From positions 41,885 to 105,884 of the forward strand of contig JAGLUW010000013.1 of assembly GCA_023134145.1 (NCBI GenBank): a stretch of DNA of 64,000 nt, written 5' to 3'. Positions 28,803 through 38,048 of this stretch are shown piece by piece (position 1 is the first letter of the stretch; each line of letters starts with the position of its first letter). Position numbers and translations under genes: made by a program. Below the pieces are notes generated by a model. That model was not told the origin of the DNA. It did not search any database and worked only from the letters and a program-made list of their open reading frames with translations. Source of the DNA: Sulfuriflexus sp. GTDB lineage: Bacteria > Pseudomonadota > Gammaproteobacteria > AKS1.

Positions 28803-30037
28803 TGAGTATGCTAGAAAAGACACTCGGTTGGGTAGATGATCGTTTCCCACTGACAAAAATGTGGACAGAACATATGTCTGCATACTACGCGCCAAAGAAC
28901 TTTAACTTTTGGTATTTCTTTGGTTCATTAGCATTGATGATGTTGGTAATGCAGATTGTTACCGGCGTTTTCCTAACAATGAACTACAACCCAGATGCAA
29001 CTTTGGCCTTTGCTTCAGTTGAATACATCATGCGTGATGTTGAATGGGGTTGGTTGATTCGTTACTTGCATTCTACGGGTGCATCAGCGTTCTTCGTGAT
29101 TGTTTACCTGCACATGTTCCGCGGCTTAATGTACGGTTCGTACAAGAAACCACGTGAATTGATTTGGATCTTTGGTATGTTCATCTACCTTGCGTTGATG
29201 GCCGAAGCATTCATGGGTTACTTGCTACCTTGGGGACAAATGTCTTACTGGGGCGCACAAGTAATTATCTCATTATTCGGTGCGGTTCCATTTGTTGGTG
29301 AAGAACTAGCAATCTGGATTCGTGGTGACTTCGTTATCTCTGATGCGACACTGAATCGTTTCTTCGCTTTCCACGTGATTGCATTGCCAATCGTTCTGCT
29401 TGGACTTGTTGTTGCGCACATCATCGCGTTACACGAAGTGGGTTCAAACAACCCAGACGGCGTTGAAATTAAGAAAGTAAAAGGTGCTGACGGTATTCCA
29501 CTAGATGGCATTCCATTCCACCCTTACTACTCGGTGAAAGATATCGTTGGTGTAGTTGTGTTCTTATTCTTCTTCTCAGTGGTGATTTTCTTCATGCCAG
29601 AGCTGGGTGGTTGGTTCTTAGAGAAAGATAACTTTGTACCAGCAAATCCATTGAAGACACCTGAGCACATTGTGCCTTTATGGTACTTCACACCGTTCTA
29701 CGCGATTCTGCGTGCCGTACCAACGATTGGTGTGTCGCAGTTCCCTGGTGTTATCGCGATGGGTATGTCGATTGTGTTCTTGTTCTTCTTGCCATGGTTA
29801 GACCGTAGTCCGGTTAAATCTATTCGCTTCCGTGGTCCTATTTACAAGTTCGCTCTAGCTGTTTTCACTATCAGCTTTATTGTTCTCGGTTGGTTGGGTA
29901 CAAAACCTGCTGGCGGTAACTATCTGATTGCGTCACAGGTATTTAGTATCTTGTACTTCCTGTTCTTTATTTTGATGCCTTGGTATACAACGATTGATAA
30001 GACCAAGCCTGTACCAGAAAGGGTGACATCCAAATGA
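28802..30037 (+). CDS. petB: Cytochrome b subunit of the bc1 complex
   Basis: Membrane subunit carrying two b-type hemes, 411 residues with eight or more hydrophobic helices. Heme-ligand histidine pairs are visible in LHSTGASAFFVIVYLHMFRG and FHVIALPIVLLGLVVAHIIALH, each 13-14 residues apart. The PEWY-type Qo motif reads VPLWYFTPFYAILR. The start shares a base with the petA stop. Overlap with petC is 4 bp. Confidence 0.97.
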   Translation: MSMLEKTLGWVDDRFPLTKMWTEHMSAYYAPKNFNFWYFFGSLALMMLVMQIVTGVFLTMNYNPDATLAFASVEYIMRDVEWGWLIRYLHSTGASAFFVIVYLHMFRGLMYGSYKKPRELIWIFGMFIYLALMAEAFMGYLLPWGQMSYWGAQVIISLFGAVPFVGEELAIWIRGDFVISDATLNRFFAFHVIALPIVLLGLVVAHIIALHEVGSNNPDGVEIKKVKGADGIPLDGIPFHPYYSVKDIVGVVVFLFFFSVVIFFMPELGGWFLEKDNFVPANPLKTPEHIVPLWYFTPFYAILRAVPTIGVSQFPGVIAMGMSIVFLFFLPWLDRSPVKSIRFRGPIYKFALAVFTISFIVLGWLGTKPAGGNYLIASQVFSILYFLFFILMPWYTTIDKTKPVPERVTSK

Positions 30038-30771
30038 AAAAAATAATCATTGCATTAGTAATGGTGAGTTTCTCCGGTCTGCTAAGTGCAGCGGGTAAGC
30101 TTCACCTCGATGAAGCAAATATTGATCTGACTGATAAGGCATCACTGCAACGCGGTGCTAAATTGTTCACCAATTACTGCTTAAACTGTCACTCTGCTAG
30201 CTTCATGCGTTATAACCGCATGGGTAAAGACTTAGGTATTTCTGACATACTTGTTGAAGAGAATTTAATTTTCTCAGACGACAAAGTCGGTGACTTAATG
30301 AAAGTGGCGATGACAACAGAAGATGGCGCGAGCTGGTTCGGCACACCGCCACCTGATCTTTCTGTTATCTCACGAGCTAAGGGTGCCGGTTCAGTCGGTG
30401 CAGATTGGCTTTACACTTACTTCCGCTCATTCTATGTAGATGAAAGCCGTCCATTTGGCGTTAACAACACCGTATTCAAGGATGTTGGTATGCCTCATGT
30501 ATTGTGGGAACTACAAGGCATGCAGAAGTTGTTGAATGCTGATGAAGTTAAACACGGCGCAACACCTGAGTTTGCTATGGTAAGCACAGGCAGCATGACA
30601 GTTGAAGAATACGATACAGCTGCACGTGATCTGACTAACTTCCTCGTCTACGTTGGTGAGCCTTCACAGCTTAAGCGTCTTGGTTTGGGCCCGTGGGTAC
30701 TAGCCTTCTTGGTGTTCTTCTTCTTCGTATCTTACGCACTGAAGAAAGAGTACTGGAAAGACGTACATTAA
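30034..30771 (+). CDS. petC: Cytochrome c1 subunit of the bc1 complex
   Basis: Periplasmic heme-c subunit of 245 residues. A signal peptide (about 1-19) precedes the covalent heme motif CLNCH (49-53); Met ligands are available further on. A C-terminal helix (LAFLVFFFFVSYALKKEYW) anchors it in the inner membrane. It ends the petABC operon and a strong inverted repeat follows 14 bp later. Confidence 0.96.
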   Translation: MKKIIIALVMVSFSGLLSAAGKLHLDEANIDLTDKASLQRGAKLFTNYCLNCHSASFMRYNRMGKDLGISDILVEENLIFSDDKVGDLMKVAMTTEDGASWFGTPPPDLSVISRAKGAGSVGADWLYTYFRSFYVDESRPFGVNNTVFKDVGMPHVLWELQGMQKLLNADEVKHGATPEFAMVSTGSMTVEEYDTAARDLTNFLVYVGEPSQLKRLGLGPWVLAFLVFFFFVSYALKKEYWKDVH

Positions 30772-30784
30772 TTGATGCGTGCGG

Positions 30785-30814
30785 TGGTGCGGCTAGTTTA
30801 AACTAGCTGCACCA
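30785..30814 (+). repeat. 30-bp near-perfect inverted repeat between petC and sspA
   Basis: A 15-bp arm (TGGTGCGGCTAGTTT) is followed directly by its complement with one G-T wobble. It starts 14 bp after the petC stop. No T-run follows on either strand, so it is not a typical Rho-independent terminator; it could protect the petABC 3' end, form a cruciform or be an operator for sspA. Confidence 0.6.
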
Positions 30815-30867
30815 GCGTATTCTCAATCTCATATTCATTTTAAGTTTTTAATCTAAGGGACTCCACT

Positions 30868-31497
30868 ATGGCGTCGATTGCAAACCGCCGTTCAGCCATG
30901 ACGCTTTATTCAAGCGCCACATCACCATATAGCCACCGTACGCGTATCGTATTGGCGGAAAAGAACATTAATCATGAAATTACTGATGTTGGTGAAGGTG
31001 AACGTCCTGAAGATCTGACTGATCTGAATCCATACAACACGGTACCAACACTGATTGATCGTGATTTGGTTTTGTATGATTCTCGCATCATCATGGAATA
31101 CTTGGATGAACGTTTTCCGCATCCTCCGTTGATGCCGGTTGATCCTGTTTCTCGTGCTAATTCAAAACTGTTCATGTACCGAATTGATCGTGACATGTAT
31201 AGCGTTCTTGATCAGCTTGAAGATGGCCCTGATAGTCGTACTGCGACTAAATTACGTAAGGAATTACGTGACAGCCTAACGGTGATTGCGCCAATCTTTG
31301 AACAAAAGCCTTACTTCATGAGTGAAGAATTTACCTTGGTTGATTGTTACATGGCGCCATTGTTGTGGCGTTTACCGAAGTACAAGGTTGAGTTACCAGC
31401 GCAAGCAAGTGCGGTTAACACTTACGCAGAACGCCTATTTTCTCGTGAATCGTTCCAGACTAGTCTGAGCGAAATTGAACGAGACATGAATTCTTAA
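30868..31497 (+). CDS. sspA: Stringent starvation protein A
   Basis: RNA-polymerase-associated protein with a glutathione S-transferase fold, 209 residues. The thioredoxin-like N-domain begins TLYSSATSPYSHRTRIVLAEKN and has the cis-Pro region NTVPTLIDRDLVLYDSRII; the C-domain is helical. SspA family members lack transferase activity. AAGGGA stands upstream of ATG 30868. It follows petABC and precedes sspB, the conserved order. Confidence 0.95.
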   Translation: MASIANRRSAMTLYSSATSPYSHRTRIVLAEKNINHEITDVGEGERPEDLTDLNPYNTVPTLIDRDLVLYDSRIIMEYLDERFPHPPLMPVDPVSRANSKLFMYRIDRDMYSVLDQLEDGPDSRTATKLRKELRDSLTVIAPIFEQKPYFMSEEFTLVDCYMAPLLWRLPKYKVELPAQASAVNTYAERLFSRESFQTSLSEIERDMNS

Positions 31498-31520
31498 AGC
31501 AGCCCGTAGAGTTATGTTTG

Positions 31521-31910
31521 ATGACGTCTAGTCGCCCATACATGGTTCGTGCACTTTATGAGTGGATTATCGATAACGATATGACACCGTACTTGCTGGT
31601 GGATGCCAGTATTGATGCTGTTCATGTTCCTCACCAGTTTATTGAAGATGGCAAGATTGTCCTCAATATCAGTCCTTCTGCGACAGAAGCGATGATTCTT
31701 GGTAATCAATTAATTGAATTTAGTGCACGTTTTTCAGGTATAGAGCAGATAGTGTCTGTGCCAATGGAAGCTGTTATGGCTATTTATGCACGTGAGAATG
31801 GTCAGGGTATGTTGTTTTCAGAAGAAAGTGAACAAGGTGTTACGCCGCCCGAGCCAGATGACGAACCACCATCGCCATCAAACAAGCCTCATTTACACGT
31901 GGTGAAGTAA
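31521..31910 (+). CDS. sspB: ClpXP adaptor protein SspB
   Basis: Adaptor that delivers ssrA-tagged proteins to ClpXP. The 129-residue protein has the ssrA-binding core (RPYMVRALYEWIIDNDMTPYLLVDA ... GKIVLNISPSAT) and an acidic, flexible linker ending in the ClpX-binding tail PHLHVVK. A TTG directly before ATG 31521 is ignored. It lies 23 bp after sspA. Confidence 0.94.
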   Translation: MTSSRPYMVRALYEWIIDNDMTPYLLVDASIDAVHVPHQFIEDGKIVLNISPSATEAMILGNQLIEFSARFSGIEQIVSVPMEAVMAIYARENGQGMLFSEESEQGVTPPEPDDEPPSPSNKPHLHVVK

Positions 31911-31951
31911 GCTTTAAAAATAATTTTTAAAAGTAGTTCCGTTTTTAAAGC
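31911..31951. terminator. Inverted repeat between convergent sspB and DUF3301 genes
   Basis: GCTTTAAAAA (31911-31920) and TTTTTAAAGC (31942-31951) are perfect 10-bp arms with a 21-base loop, and the element overlaps the end of the DUF3301 gene. The A/T-rich stem could act as a bidirectional terminator, but it is weak in GC pairs. Confidence 0.4.
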
Positions 31952-32256
31952 AACGTGCGTTGCCCATCAAAGTTTATTTCTACTGGTTTTAAGCCCAATA
32001 TTGTCATCTCTCCGCTATAACGATCAACGGCATTGTAGCTATATTCAAATTGATAGCAGCGTTCGAACTGTATGCGTCCGTGCCCACCACGGCGCAGTCG
32101 AAGACGTTGTAAGGAAACGGTTTGATCGAGCAACATAGCATCATGCTTGTCGCAAAAATGTCGACAAATACCAAGCGAGAACTCGTGAGCACGCCGACCA
32201 TTAAGCCAGAAAGCGATACCTGCACAAAGTAAGATTAAATAAACAAGACCATCCAT
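31945..32256 (-). CDS. DUF3301 family membrane-associated protein
   Basis: A 103-residue protein with an N-terminal helix (about 3-18) and a basic soluble part containing SLQRLRLRRGGHGRIQFERCYQFEYS, the core pattern of DUF3301 as I recall it. The function is unknown. A CTGT-N8-ACAG site lies just upstream of its start codon. Confidence 0.75.
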   Translation of the reverse strand: MDGLVYLILLCAGIAFWLNGRRAHEFSLGICRHFCDKHDAMLLDQTVSLQRLRLRRGGHGRIQFERCYQFEYSYNAVDRYSGEMTILGLKPVEINFDGQRTLL

Positions 32257-32259
32257 TAG

Positions 32260-32275
32260 CTGTTCATTAGAACAG
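32260..32275 (-). promoter_or_regulatory. LexA-box-like palindrome ahead of the DUF3301 gene
   Basis: CTGTTC, spacer ATTA, GAACAG forms a 16-bp inverted repeat that fits CTGT-N8-ACAG, the minimal gammaproteobacterial LexA operator. It lies 3 bp upstream of the start codon, a place where bound LexA would block transcription or where a hairpin would hide the ribosome site. No lexA gene is in the window; a chance match is possible. Confidence 0.3.
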
Positions 32276-32330
32276 GGATCTAGAGGATTTTCTATCTATG
32301 TGGAAACGAAATTAGAAGGGAGGAGTAAAA

Positions 32331-32363
32331 TATCAAACGGGATAGCAATAACAGGCTACCCCG
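32331..32363 (-). terminator. Rho-independent terminator of the superoxide-reductase-like gene
   Basis: CGGGATAGC (32338-32346) pairs with GCTACCCCG (32355-32363), nine pairs with one G-T wobble and an 8-base loop. On the minus strand it is followed by a T-rich tail. It begins 16 bp past the stop of the upstream gene. Confidence 0.75.
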
Positions 32364-32378
32364 CTGATATTCAGATGA

Positions 32379-32810
32379 TTAAACTTCAGCGACGCTGAGC
32401 CATGAATCATGCAAGTTACAAACACTCAGTGCGTAGATAGGGCCACTGTGTGATTTCAGTGTGAACTGAGATACAGGTGAATCCTTCATTGGATCAAAGA
32501 CTTTTTCATCAATGAAGTTGAAGTCCTTGTCTAATAGCATGTGTTTAACGATGTAGTGTTTATAGCCTTTCATTGGGTGGCTAGTAACAACGTCAACAAT
32601 GATTCCACCTTTGCTTTTACTAGTTTGAATGACAGGTGAATGTGGGCCCGCTTTCTTCGCCCAACGTCCTGGTGAGTCCTTGGTATAAAAAATACCGCCT
32701 GACATTGGGTTACTACTAATCTTTTTGCTACCAGCAAGAACGATTTCTGGTGCAATGATTCCAGCTGCAGAGCCTGCAACCGCGAGTCGAATAAAAGAAC
32801 GTCTATCCAT
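32379..32810 (-). CDS. Tat-exported superoxide-reductase-like (desulfoferrodoxin-type) protein
   Basis: A 143-residue protein with a twin-arginine signal (DRRSFIRLAVAGSAAG), so it is folded before export to the periplasm. The mature part follows the iron centre II pattern of superoxide reductases: His57 in PHSPVI, His78 and His85 in HPMKGYKHYI, and Cys131 with His134 in CNLHDSW. All five ligands are therefore in place. The catalytic Glu-Lys pair that normally precedes the first His (EKHxP) is replaced by Gly-Pro, and one extra residue separates the second and third His. Reductase activity is thus uncertain. Single gene with its own terminator. Confidence 0.8.
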   Translation of the reverse strand: MDRRSFIRLAVAGSAAGIIAPEIVLAGSKKISSNPMSGGIFYTKDSPGRWAKKAGPHSPVIQTSKSKGGIIVDVVTSHPMKGYKHYIVKHMLLDKDFNFIDEKVFDPMKDSPVSQFTLKSHSGPIYALSVCNLHDSWLSVAEV

Positions 32811-33007
32811 GTAATGCCTCCTTAATTGATAAAATCATATACAAATAACCAGTATGGCCGTTTCTATATGCTTAGGGTTTTACAGAGAATCTTCTTACGT
32901 AAGTTATGAGTCCCTGCATACTTAGTTAAACCCATGAAGCAACGAGTTTATTCCCATTAGGCAGGATTACAAGTAGGAAAAAGCTGATACTTTGTAGGGC
33001 TAGGCTA

Positions 33008-34405
33008 TTATGGCTTGGGTAAGGTCTTGTCTTGATTGAGGATTTGATTCGGGTCAAATTGAAGACGGATGTCTTGCATGAGTTGTAGCGAGGTTTTGTC
33101 TAATTCTCGGGCAATAAAATCGCGTTTCTTGATGCCCACGCCATGCTCGCCAGATAGGCTACCTTCTAACTTTAGTACCAATGAAAAGACGTCATCCAGG
33201 CACTCATGTGCCGCTTTCATTTGCGCGGGATCATCTGGATCGATCAAAAGATTGACATGGATATTGCCATTACCGGCATGGCCAAAGTTCACGATCTTGA
33301 TGTTGTGTTGCTGAGCGAGTACGTCCAGACCATTAATCAATTCAGGAATATGTGAAACGGGCACAACGACATCTTCGTTAATTTTCTTCGGTGCAACCTT
33401 GCGTAGTGCTGGCGATAGCGCTTTGCGGGTTGCCCAGAGGGCGGCAATTTCTTCAGCGGAATTGGCTTCATCAAAGCTTAATAGTCCATCATTCTTTGCG
33501 GCCTGATGAATACACTTTACAGCATCATCCATGGAACTTTCAGGACCATCGACTTCAATCATGAGTAGTGCACCGGCTTTTTCTGGAAGCTTAGCAGTTG
33601 AATAGTCACGAATCATATCGAGTGCAGCATGGTCAATAAATTCAAGGGCACAAGGCGTTACCGGTTGCGCCATGATATCGGCAACGGCTTGGCTGGCGCT
33701 GGCAATATCTTCATAAACAACCTGCATGGTACGTTTGCTTGCCGGTAGTGGTGTCAATTTTAAGGTCGCTTCCGTGATCACGGCCAAGGTGCCTTCAGAA
33801 CCAATCAGTAACCGCGTTAGGTCATAGCCGACAACGCCCTTGGTAGTAAAGGTACCTGCCCGTAGTGCTTCACCCGCACCGCTAACGGCACGTAGCCCAA
33901 GCGTATTATCTCGTGGAGTGCCATATTTTACAGCGCGAGGTCCAGCTGAATTATAGGCAAGGTTGCCGCCGATAGTGCAGAAGGCTGCACTGGTTGGATC
34001 GGGTGGCCAAAAGAAGCCATGTTCGCCTGCGGTTTGTTGGATTTCTTGGTTGGTGACGCCGGCCTGCGCAACAATGAGTCGATTCGCTGGATCGACGCGT
34101 AAGATTCGATTCATTTTCTCTAAAGAAAGAACCAGTCCGCCATGCAAGGGAACAGTCGCACCGGTAGTGCCTGTGCCGCGCCCACGTGTTGTTAATGGGA
34201 TCTTAAATTCATTGCAGAGCTTAACAATAAGATGTACTTGTTCATGGGACGTAGCAAATACGACAGCTTGAGGTAGGGCATGGCCACGACTATTGTCGTA
34301 GCCATAATTCCAGCATTCGGTTTTTTCAGTTAATAGACTCTCTGCGCCAACATATTCGCTTAGCTTAGTGAGAAATAAAGGCGGCAGTGTTTCTTGTTCT
34401 GGCAT
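33008..34405 (-). CDS. FAD-linked oxidase of the GlcD/D-lactate dehydrogenase type
   Basis: A 465-residue flavoprotein. The PCMH FAD-binding domain (about 45-225) shows RGRGTGTTGATVPLHGGLVLS, and the C-terminal oxidase domain shows NFGHAGNGNIHVNLL and SGEHGVGIKKRDF. It matches glycolate oxidase subunit GlcD or cytochrome-linked D-lactate/2-hydroxyacid dehydrogenases; the substrate cannot be told from sequence by eye. No glcE/glcF partners are present. It lies 14 bp downstream of dolP on the same strand and may share that transcript. Confidence 0.88.
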   Translation of the reverse strand: MPEQETLPPLFLTKLSEYVGAESLLTEKTECWNYGYDNSRGHALPQAVVFATSHEQVHLIVKLCNEFKIPLTTRGRGTGTTGATVPLHGGLVLSLEKMNRILRVDPANRLIVAQAGVTNQEIQQTAGEHGFFWPPDPTSAAFCTIGGNLAYNSAGPRAVKYGTPRDNTLGLRAVSGAGEALRAGTFTTKGVVGYDLTRLLIGSEGTLAVITEATLKLTPLPASKRTMQVVYEDIASASQAVADIMAQPVTPCALEFIDHAALDMIRDYSTAKLPEKAGALLMIEVDGPESSMDDAVKCIHQAAKNDGLLSFDEANSAEEIAALWATRKALSPALRKVAPKKINEDVVVPVSHIPELINGLDVLAQQHNIKIVNFGHAGNGNIHVNLLIDPDDPAQMKAAHECLDDVFSLVLKLEGSLSGEHGVGIKKRDFIARELDKTSLQLMQDIRLQFDPNQILNQDKTLPKP

Positions 34406-34419
34406 GAGAGCGTAATAAT

Positions 34420-35004
34420 TTAATCGAGATACTCAAATAATTTCACAACACGTTGTACACCACCAACAGTGCGAGATGCATTAATAACAATGTCGGCTTC
34501 ATTACGAGTGACAATGCCCATTAAGAAAACAGTGCCATTTTCACTAATTACTTTAATGCGCGTTGGGTCAAAATCAGGTGCATCTTTTACTTGGAAAAGG
34601 TTGGTTTTTACTTTGGCCGTAATCCATGTGTCGCTACTGCGTGTTAATAATGAGCTCGGTGCAGCAATTGCGATTTCATTGTGAACTTTACGTACCTTCG
34701 GTATAGATGAAACAAGGCTGTAGGCTTTATTTTTAAGTGCGTCGGTTGGCGCTTCACCGCTGAGTAGAATGATATTGTTATAAGAGGTTATATTGATATG
34801 TGTGTTATCAAATATTTCTTGGTCAGAAAACAACCGTGATGTTGCTTTGACTTCAATGATTTCATCATCAACAAAAGTACCCACAGTTCGACGGTCATGA
34901 ACAACAGCCGCACCCGTTGCTGCACCGCCGATAACGGCACTGGCACAACCTTGTAGTAAGGCGATAATTAAAATGACAGGTAACGCAACAATATTCAGTT
35001 TCAT
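34420..35004 (-). CDS. dolP: Outer-membrane BON-domain lipoprotein DolP (YraP)
   Basis: A 194-residue lipoprotein (lipobox LLQGC, Cys20) with two BON domains (about 52-115 and 128-192). In E. coli DolP supports outer-membrane integrity and BAM function at division sites. It lies 4 bp after diaA, the order seen in E. coli (lpoA-yraN-diaA-yraP). Confidence 0.93.
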   Translation of the reverse strand: MKLNIVALPVILIIALLQGCASAVIGGAATGAAVVHDRRTVGTFVDDEIIEVKATSRLFSDQEIFDNTHINITSYNNIILLSGEAPTDALKNKAYSLVSSIPKVRKVHNEIAIAAPSSLLTRSSDTWITAKVKTNLFQVKDAPDFDPTRIKVISENGTVFLMGIVTRNEADIVINASRTVGGVQRVVKLFEYLD

Positions 35005-35008
35005 TTAT

Positions 35009-35617
<609 letters not shown>

Positions 35618-35655
35618 TTATATCAAGCAGCCAACATTATAACGATTGTTTAAGG

Positions 35656-36018
35656 CTACGTCCCGAATGCATTTTTAACCCATTCTATTGTGGTGTTGGG
35701 TTCGACGCCACTAATAGCGACAACATCGAAACGGGCATTGAGTGGGGTGCGGGTTTGCAGTAAATAGTGTCGCGCCGTAAGTGAAAGGCGCTTCTGTTTA
35801 TGAATATTAACGCTTTCCATCGCGTTACCGAATTTATCAGTTCGACGGTAGCGAACTTCAACAAAAACGATGCTGTCTTTGTCGCGCATAATGATATCTA
35901 TTTCGCCTCGGCGGCAGGAGAAGTTTCTTTCAACCAGAACCAAGCCTTGTTTTTCTAGGTATTGGCAGGCAAGATTTTCGTTAAATTTACCGGTGAGTTG
36001 TTGCTTAGTTTGTAGCAT
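35656..36018 (-). CDS. yraN: YraN family (UPF0102) endonuclease-like protein
   Basis: A 120-residue protein with the UPF0102 restriction-endonuclease-like core: a helix GKFNENLACQYLEKQG, CRRGEIDIIMRD and VFVEVRYRR, matching the D-ExK-type active site. Its cellular role is unclear. It lies 26 bp after lpoA in the conserved lpoA-yraN-diaA-dolP run. Confidence 0.93.
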   Translation of the reverse strand: MLQTKQQLTGKFNENLACQYLEKQGLVLVERNFSCRRGEIDIIMRDKDSIVFVEVRYRRTDKFGNAMESVNIHKQKRLSLTARHYLLQTRTPLNARFDVVAISGVEPNTTIEWVKNAFGT

Positions 36019-36044
36019 ATGACCTCCTTGTCAGCTAGATGAAT

Positions 36045-38009
36045 CTATATTACGGGTTCCTTGGGATTAATGTCTACCGCTGGTTCAATAAGCGGTGCGG
36101 GTTGTCTTGCTTCTATGCGAAGAGCTTCAAGCCGAGGCTTGCCAGCACGGAATTTAGCCCAACTGAGTTGGCGTATTAGACGCAGATTTTCATCGATGCG
36201 CAGACTGCCGGTTGAGCCGTTATAACGTTCGAAAGGATACTGCTGCAAGCGTTGTAGGTGTGGAATGATGTTGTAGGCATCAATCCCAAAGGCATAAAAC
36301 CGCGCTAGTTTCTCTGCACGTGACCGCCATAGTTTAGCAAGATTGCCTTTGAGCGCTTGATCTTGATTGGCAATCGTCCAAGGCATGTCACCAAAGATGA
36401 TGCCATTCATATCCCGATCACGTTGTCGATCAATCTTCCCCGTGTAGACATGGGATGTCGCATAAACAGGTATCTTGCTGGCGTCATAAAATTTTAGCTG
36501 TGGTCGTATTTGTCGAGCTTGTTCAGGAAAGGCGGCAAGAAAAACAAAATCGATATCTTGACGACGACGTACTTCAAATTCGAGTTTACCACCGAGTACA
36601 CGTCTTAATTGTTTGAAACGTTGTTTGCTGTCATCCACATTTAAAACATCACGAACAGGTTTCGCATAGTCTTTATTAGTTAAAGAGTAAGTTTGAATAT
36701 CAACTAATTGTCCACCAAGGTAGAGCCAATGTTGTTGGAACGCATTTCTAACGCGTTCCCCCCAATTCGATTCAGGGTAGAGAATAATGCCTTTGTTATG
36801 TCCTTCTAACCAAATGCGTTCGGCAACTTGGCGTGCTTCATCTTCAGGGAGCAAAGCAAATTGATATAAACGACTGTGGGCTATGGCGGTTGTATCGTTA
36901 GCATTGAGCATTAAGGTGGGAACAGTAAAACTCTCTTTTAGCGAGAGTTGATTCACAGCATCTTTGGCTAGCGGGCCAACTACAAAATCAGCACCATCGC
37001 TTATTGCTTGTTGGTAGACGAGCTCAATGTTTGTTGCGTCGGCATCATAAAGCTTGATTGAAGTATTATTATTCTTTTGAGTCTCACTCTTATAGTAAGC
37101 AGCAAGAAAGCCATCACGTACGGCACGGGCGGGTTCAGCTATGCGACCATTTAACGGTAATAATAGGGCTATCTGTTGCGGAACCGGTGTGGCGCTTTTT
37201 TCGATATTGCGTAAGGTCAATAAAAAACGTGCGACAGCAGGATGTAATGGGTGGTTGTTTTTCCATGCATCTAATTGAACCGTGCCACCAATTTGTTTTG
37301 CTTGCTGACTAAGAATAGCGAGTTCTAGCCAACCACGATAATGTCCTGGTGCGGTAACGGCATAAATACTTGAGAGACCGGCAACAGATACATTATTAAG
37401 ATCAGCCCAAAGTTCAGCGTGGTTACTGTCTCGACTTAATGCATCATCAAGCACGGCATCCAACATGATGCGTTGATTAGCGGCCTCAAGATGATTACCG
37501 AGCCGACTATAGGCCTTAGCTTGAAGTGAGTGATTTTCACGAAGTAATTGCAGCGATAAAGAATCGATAGAAATCGCAATTAAAATATTTAATGTATCCG
37601 CTGGTTTATTCAGTAACAGTTGTAATTTTGCATTTGTAATCTGCCAAACGGAGGACGATTGCTGTGCAACTATCGCAAGTGTTTCTTCTGCTTGTTGTAA
37701 CTCAGGTAGTTGCAACAACGCTGCAGTGGCACGGAGCAGGTATTGATCTCGTTGTGTTTGCGGTGAAGTGGAATCTTTATGAGCTAAGGTTAACCAAATA
37801 TCAGCCGCACCACGATAGTTACCTTGTGTCTCGAGCGCTTCGGCAGCCTGTTGTTTGGATTGTCCAAACAGCGGCAGATTAATTATTTTTGAAATTGGCT
37901 CGTCGCCGGTGGTTTGGCAGGCAGTTAACGTAGCCATGACAGCACACAACAGACCCAGCTTGATTAGGTTAGAGGCTCGGCGGCTCGAATATGATAAAGT
38001 TGTCTTCAT
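36045..38009 (-). CDS. lpoA: Penicillin-binding protein activator LpoA
   Basis: Outer-membrane lipoprotein that stimulates PBP1a. From ATG 38009 it has 654 residues: signal with lipobox LTAC (Cys31), a TPR-like helical N-domain (about 40-260) and a periplasmic-binding-protein-like C-domain (about 270-620; IALLLPLNGRIAEPARAV, SDGADFVVGPLAKDAV). The frame stays open 327 bp further upstream, but that sequence overlaps rsmI and has no signal or family match. Start is ambiguous: ATG 38009 lacks a ribosome site, whereas an in-frame GTG at 38033 has AGGA six bases upstream. It is divergent from rsmI with 38 bp between start codons. Confidence 0.92.
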   Translation of the reverse strand: MKTTLSYSSRRASNLIKLGLLCAVMATLTACQTTGDEPISKIINLPLFGQSKQQAAEALETQGNYRGAADIWLTLAHKDSTSPQTQRDQYLLRATAALLQLPELQQAEETLAIVAQQSSSVWQITNAKLQLLLNKPADTLNILIAISIDSLSLQLLRENHSLQAKAYSRLGNHLEAANQRIMLDAVLDDALSRDSNHAELWADLNNVSVAGLSSIYAVTAPGHYRGWLELAILSQQAKQIGGTVQLDAWKNNHPLHPAVARFLLTLRNIEKSATPVPQQIALLLPLNGRIAEPARAVRDGFLAAYYKSETQKNNNTSIKLYDADATNIELVYQQAISDGADFVVGPLAKDAVNQLSLKESFTVPTLMLNANDTTAIAHSRLYQFALLPEDEARQVAERIWLEGHNKGIILYPESNWGERVRNAFQQHWLYLGGQLVDIQTYSLTNKDYAKPVRDVLNVDDSKQRFKQLRRVLGGKLEFEVRRRQDIDFVFLAAFPEQARQIRPQLKFYDASKIPVYATSHVYTGKIDRQRDRDMNGIIFGDMPWTIANQDQALKGNLAKLWRSRAEKLARFYAFGIDAYNIIPHLQRLQQYPFERYNGSTGSLRIDENLRLIRQLSWAKFRAGKPRLEALRIEARQPAPLIEPAVDINPKEPVI

Positions 38010-38019
38010 GATGATGCAC

Positions 38020-38048
38020 AGTATCTTGACCACATCGAGTCCTGTCAA
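38020..38048 (-). promoter_or_regulatory. Candidate sigma-70 promoter of lpoA
   Basis: On the minus strand TTGACA (38048-38043), 17-bp spacing and GATACT (38025-38020) form a good sigma-70 match. A start near 38013 would leave only about four bases before ATG 38009, so the transcript would be nearly leaderless. The -35 hexamer overlaps the rsmI start codon. Confidence 0.5.
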
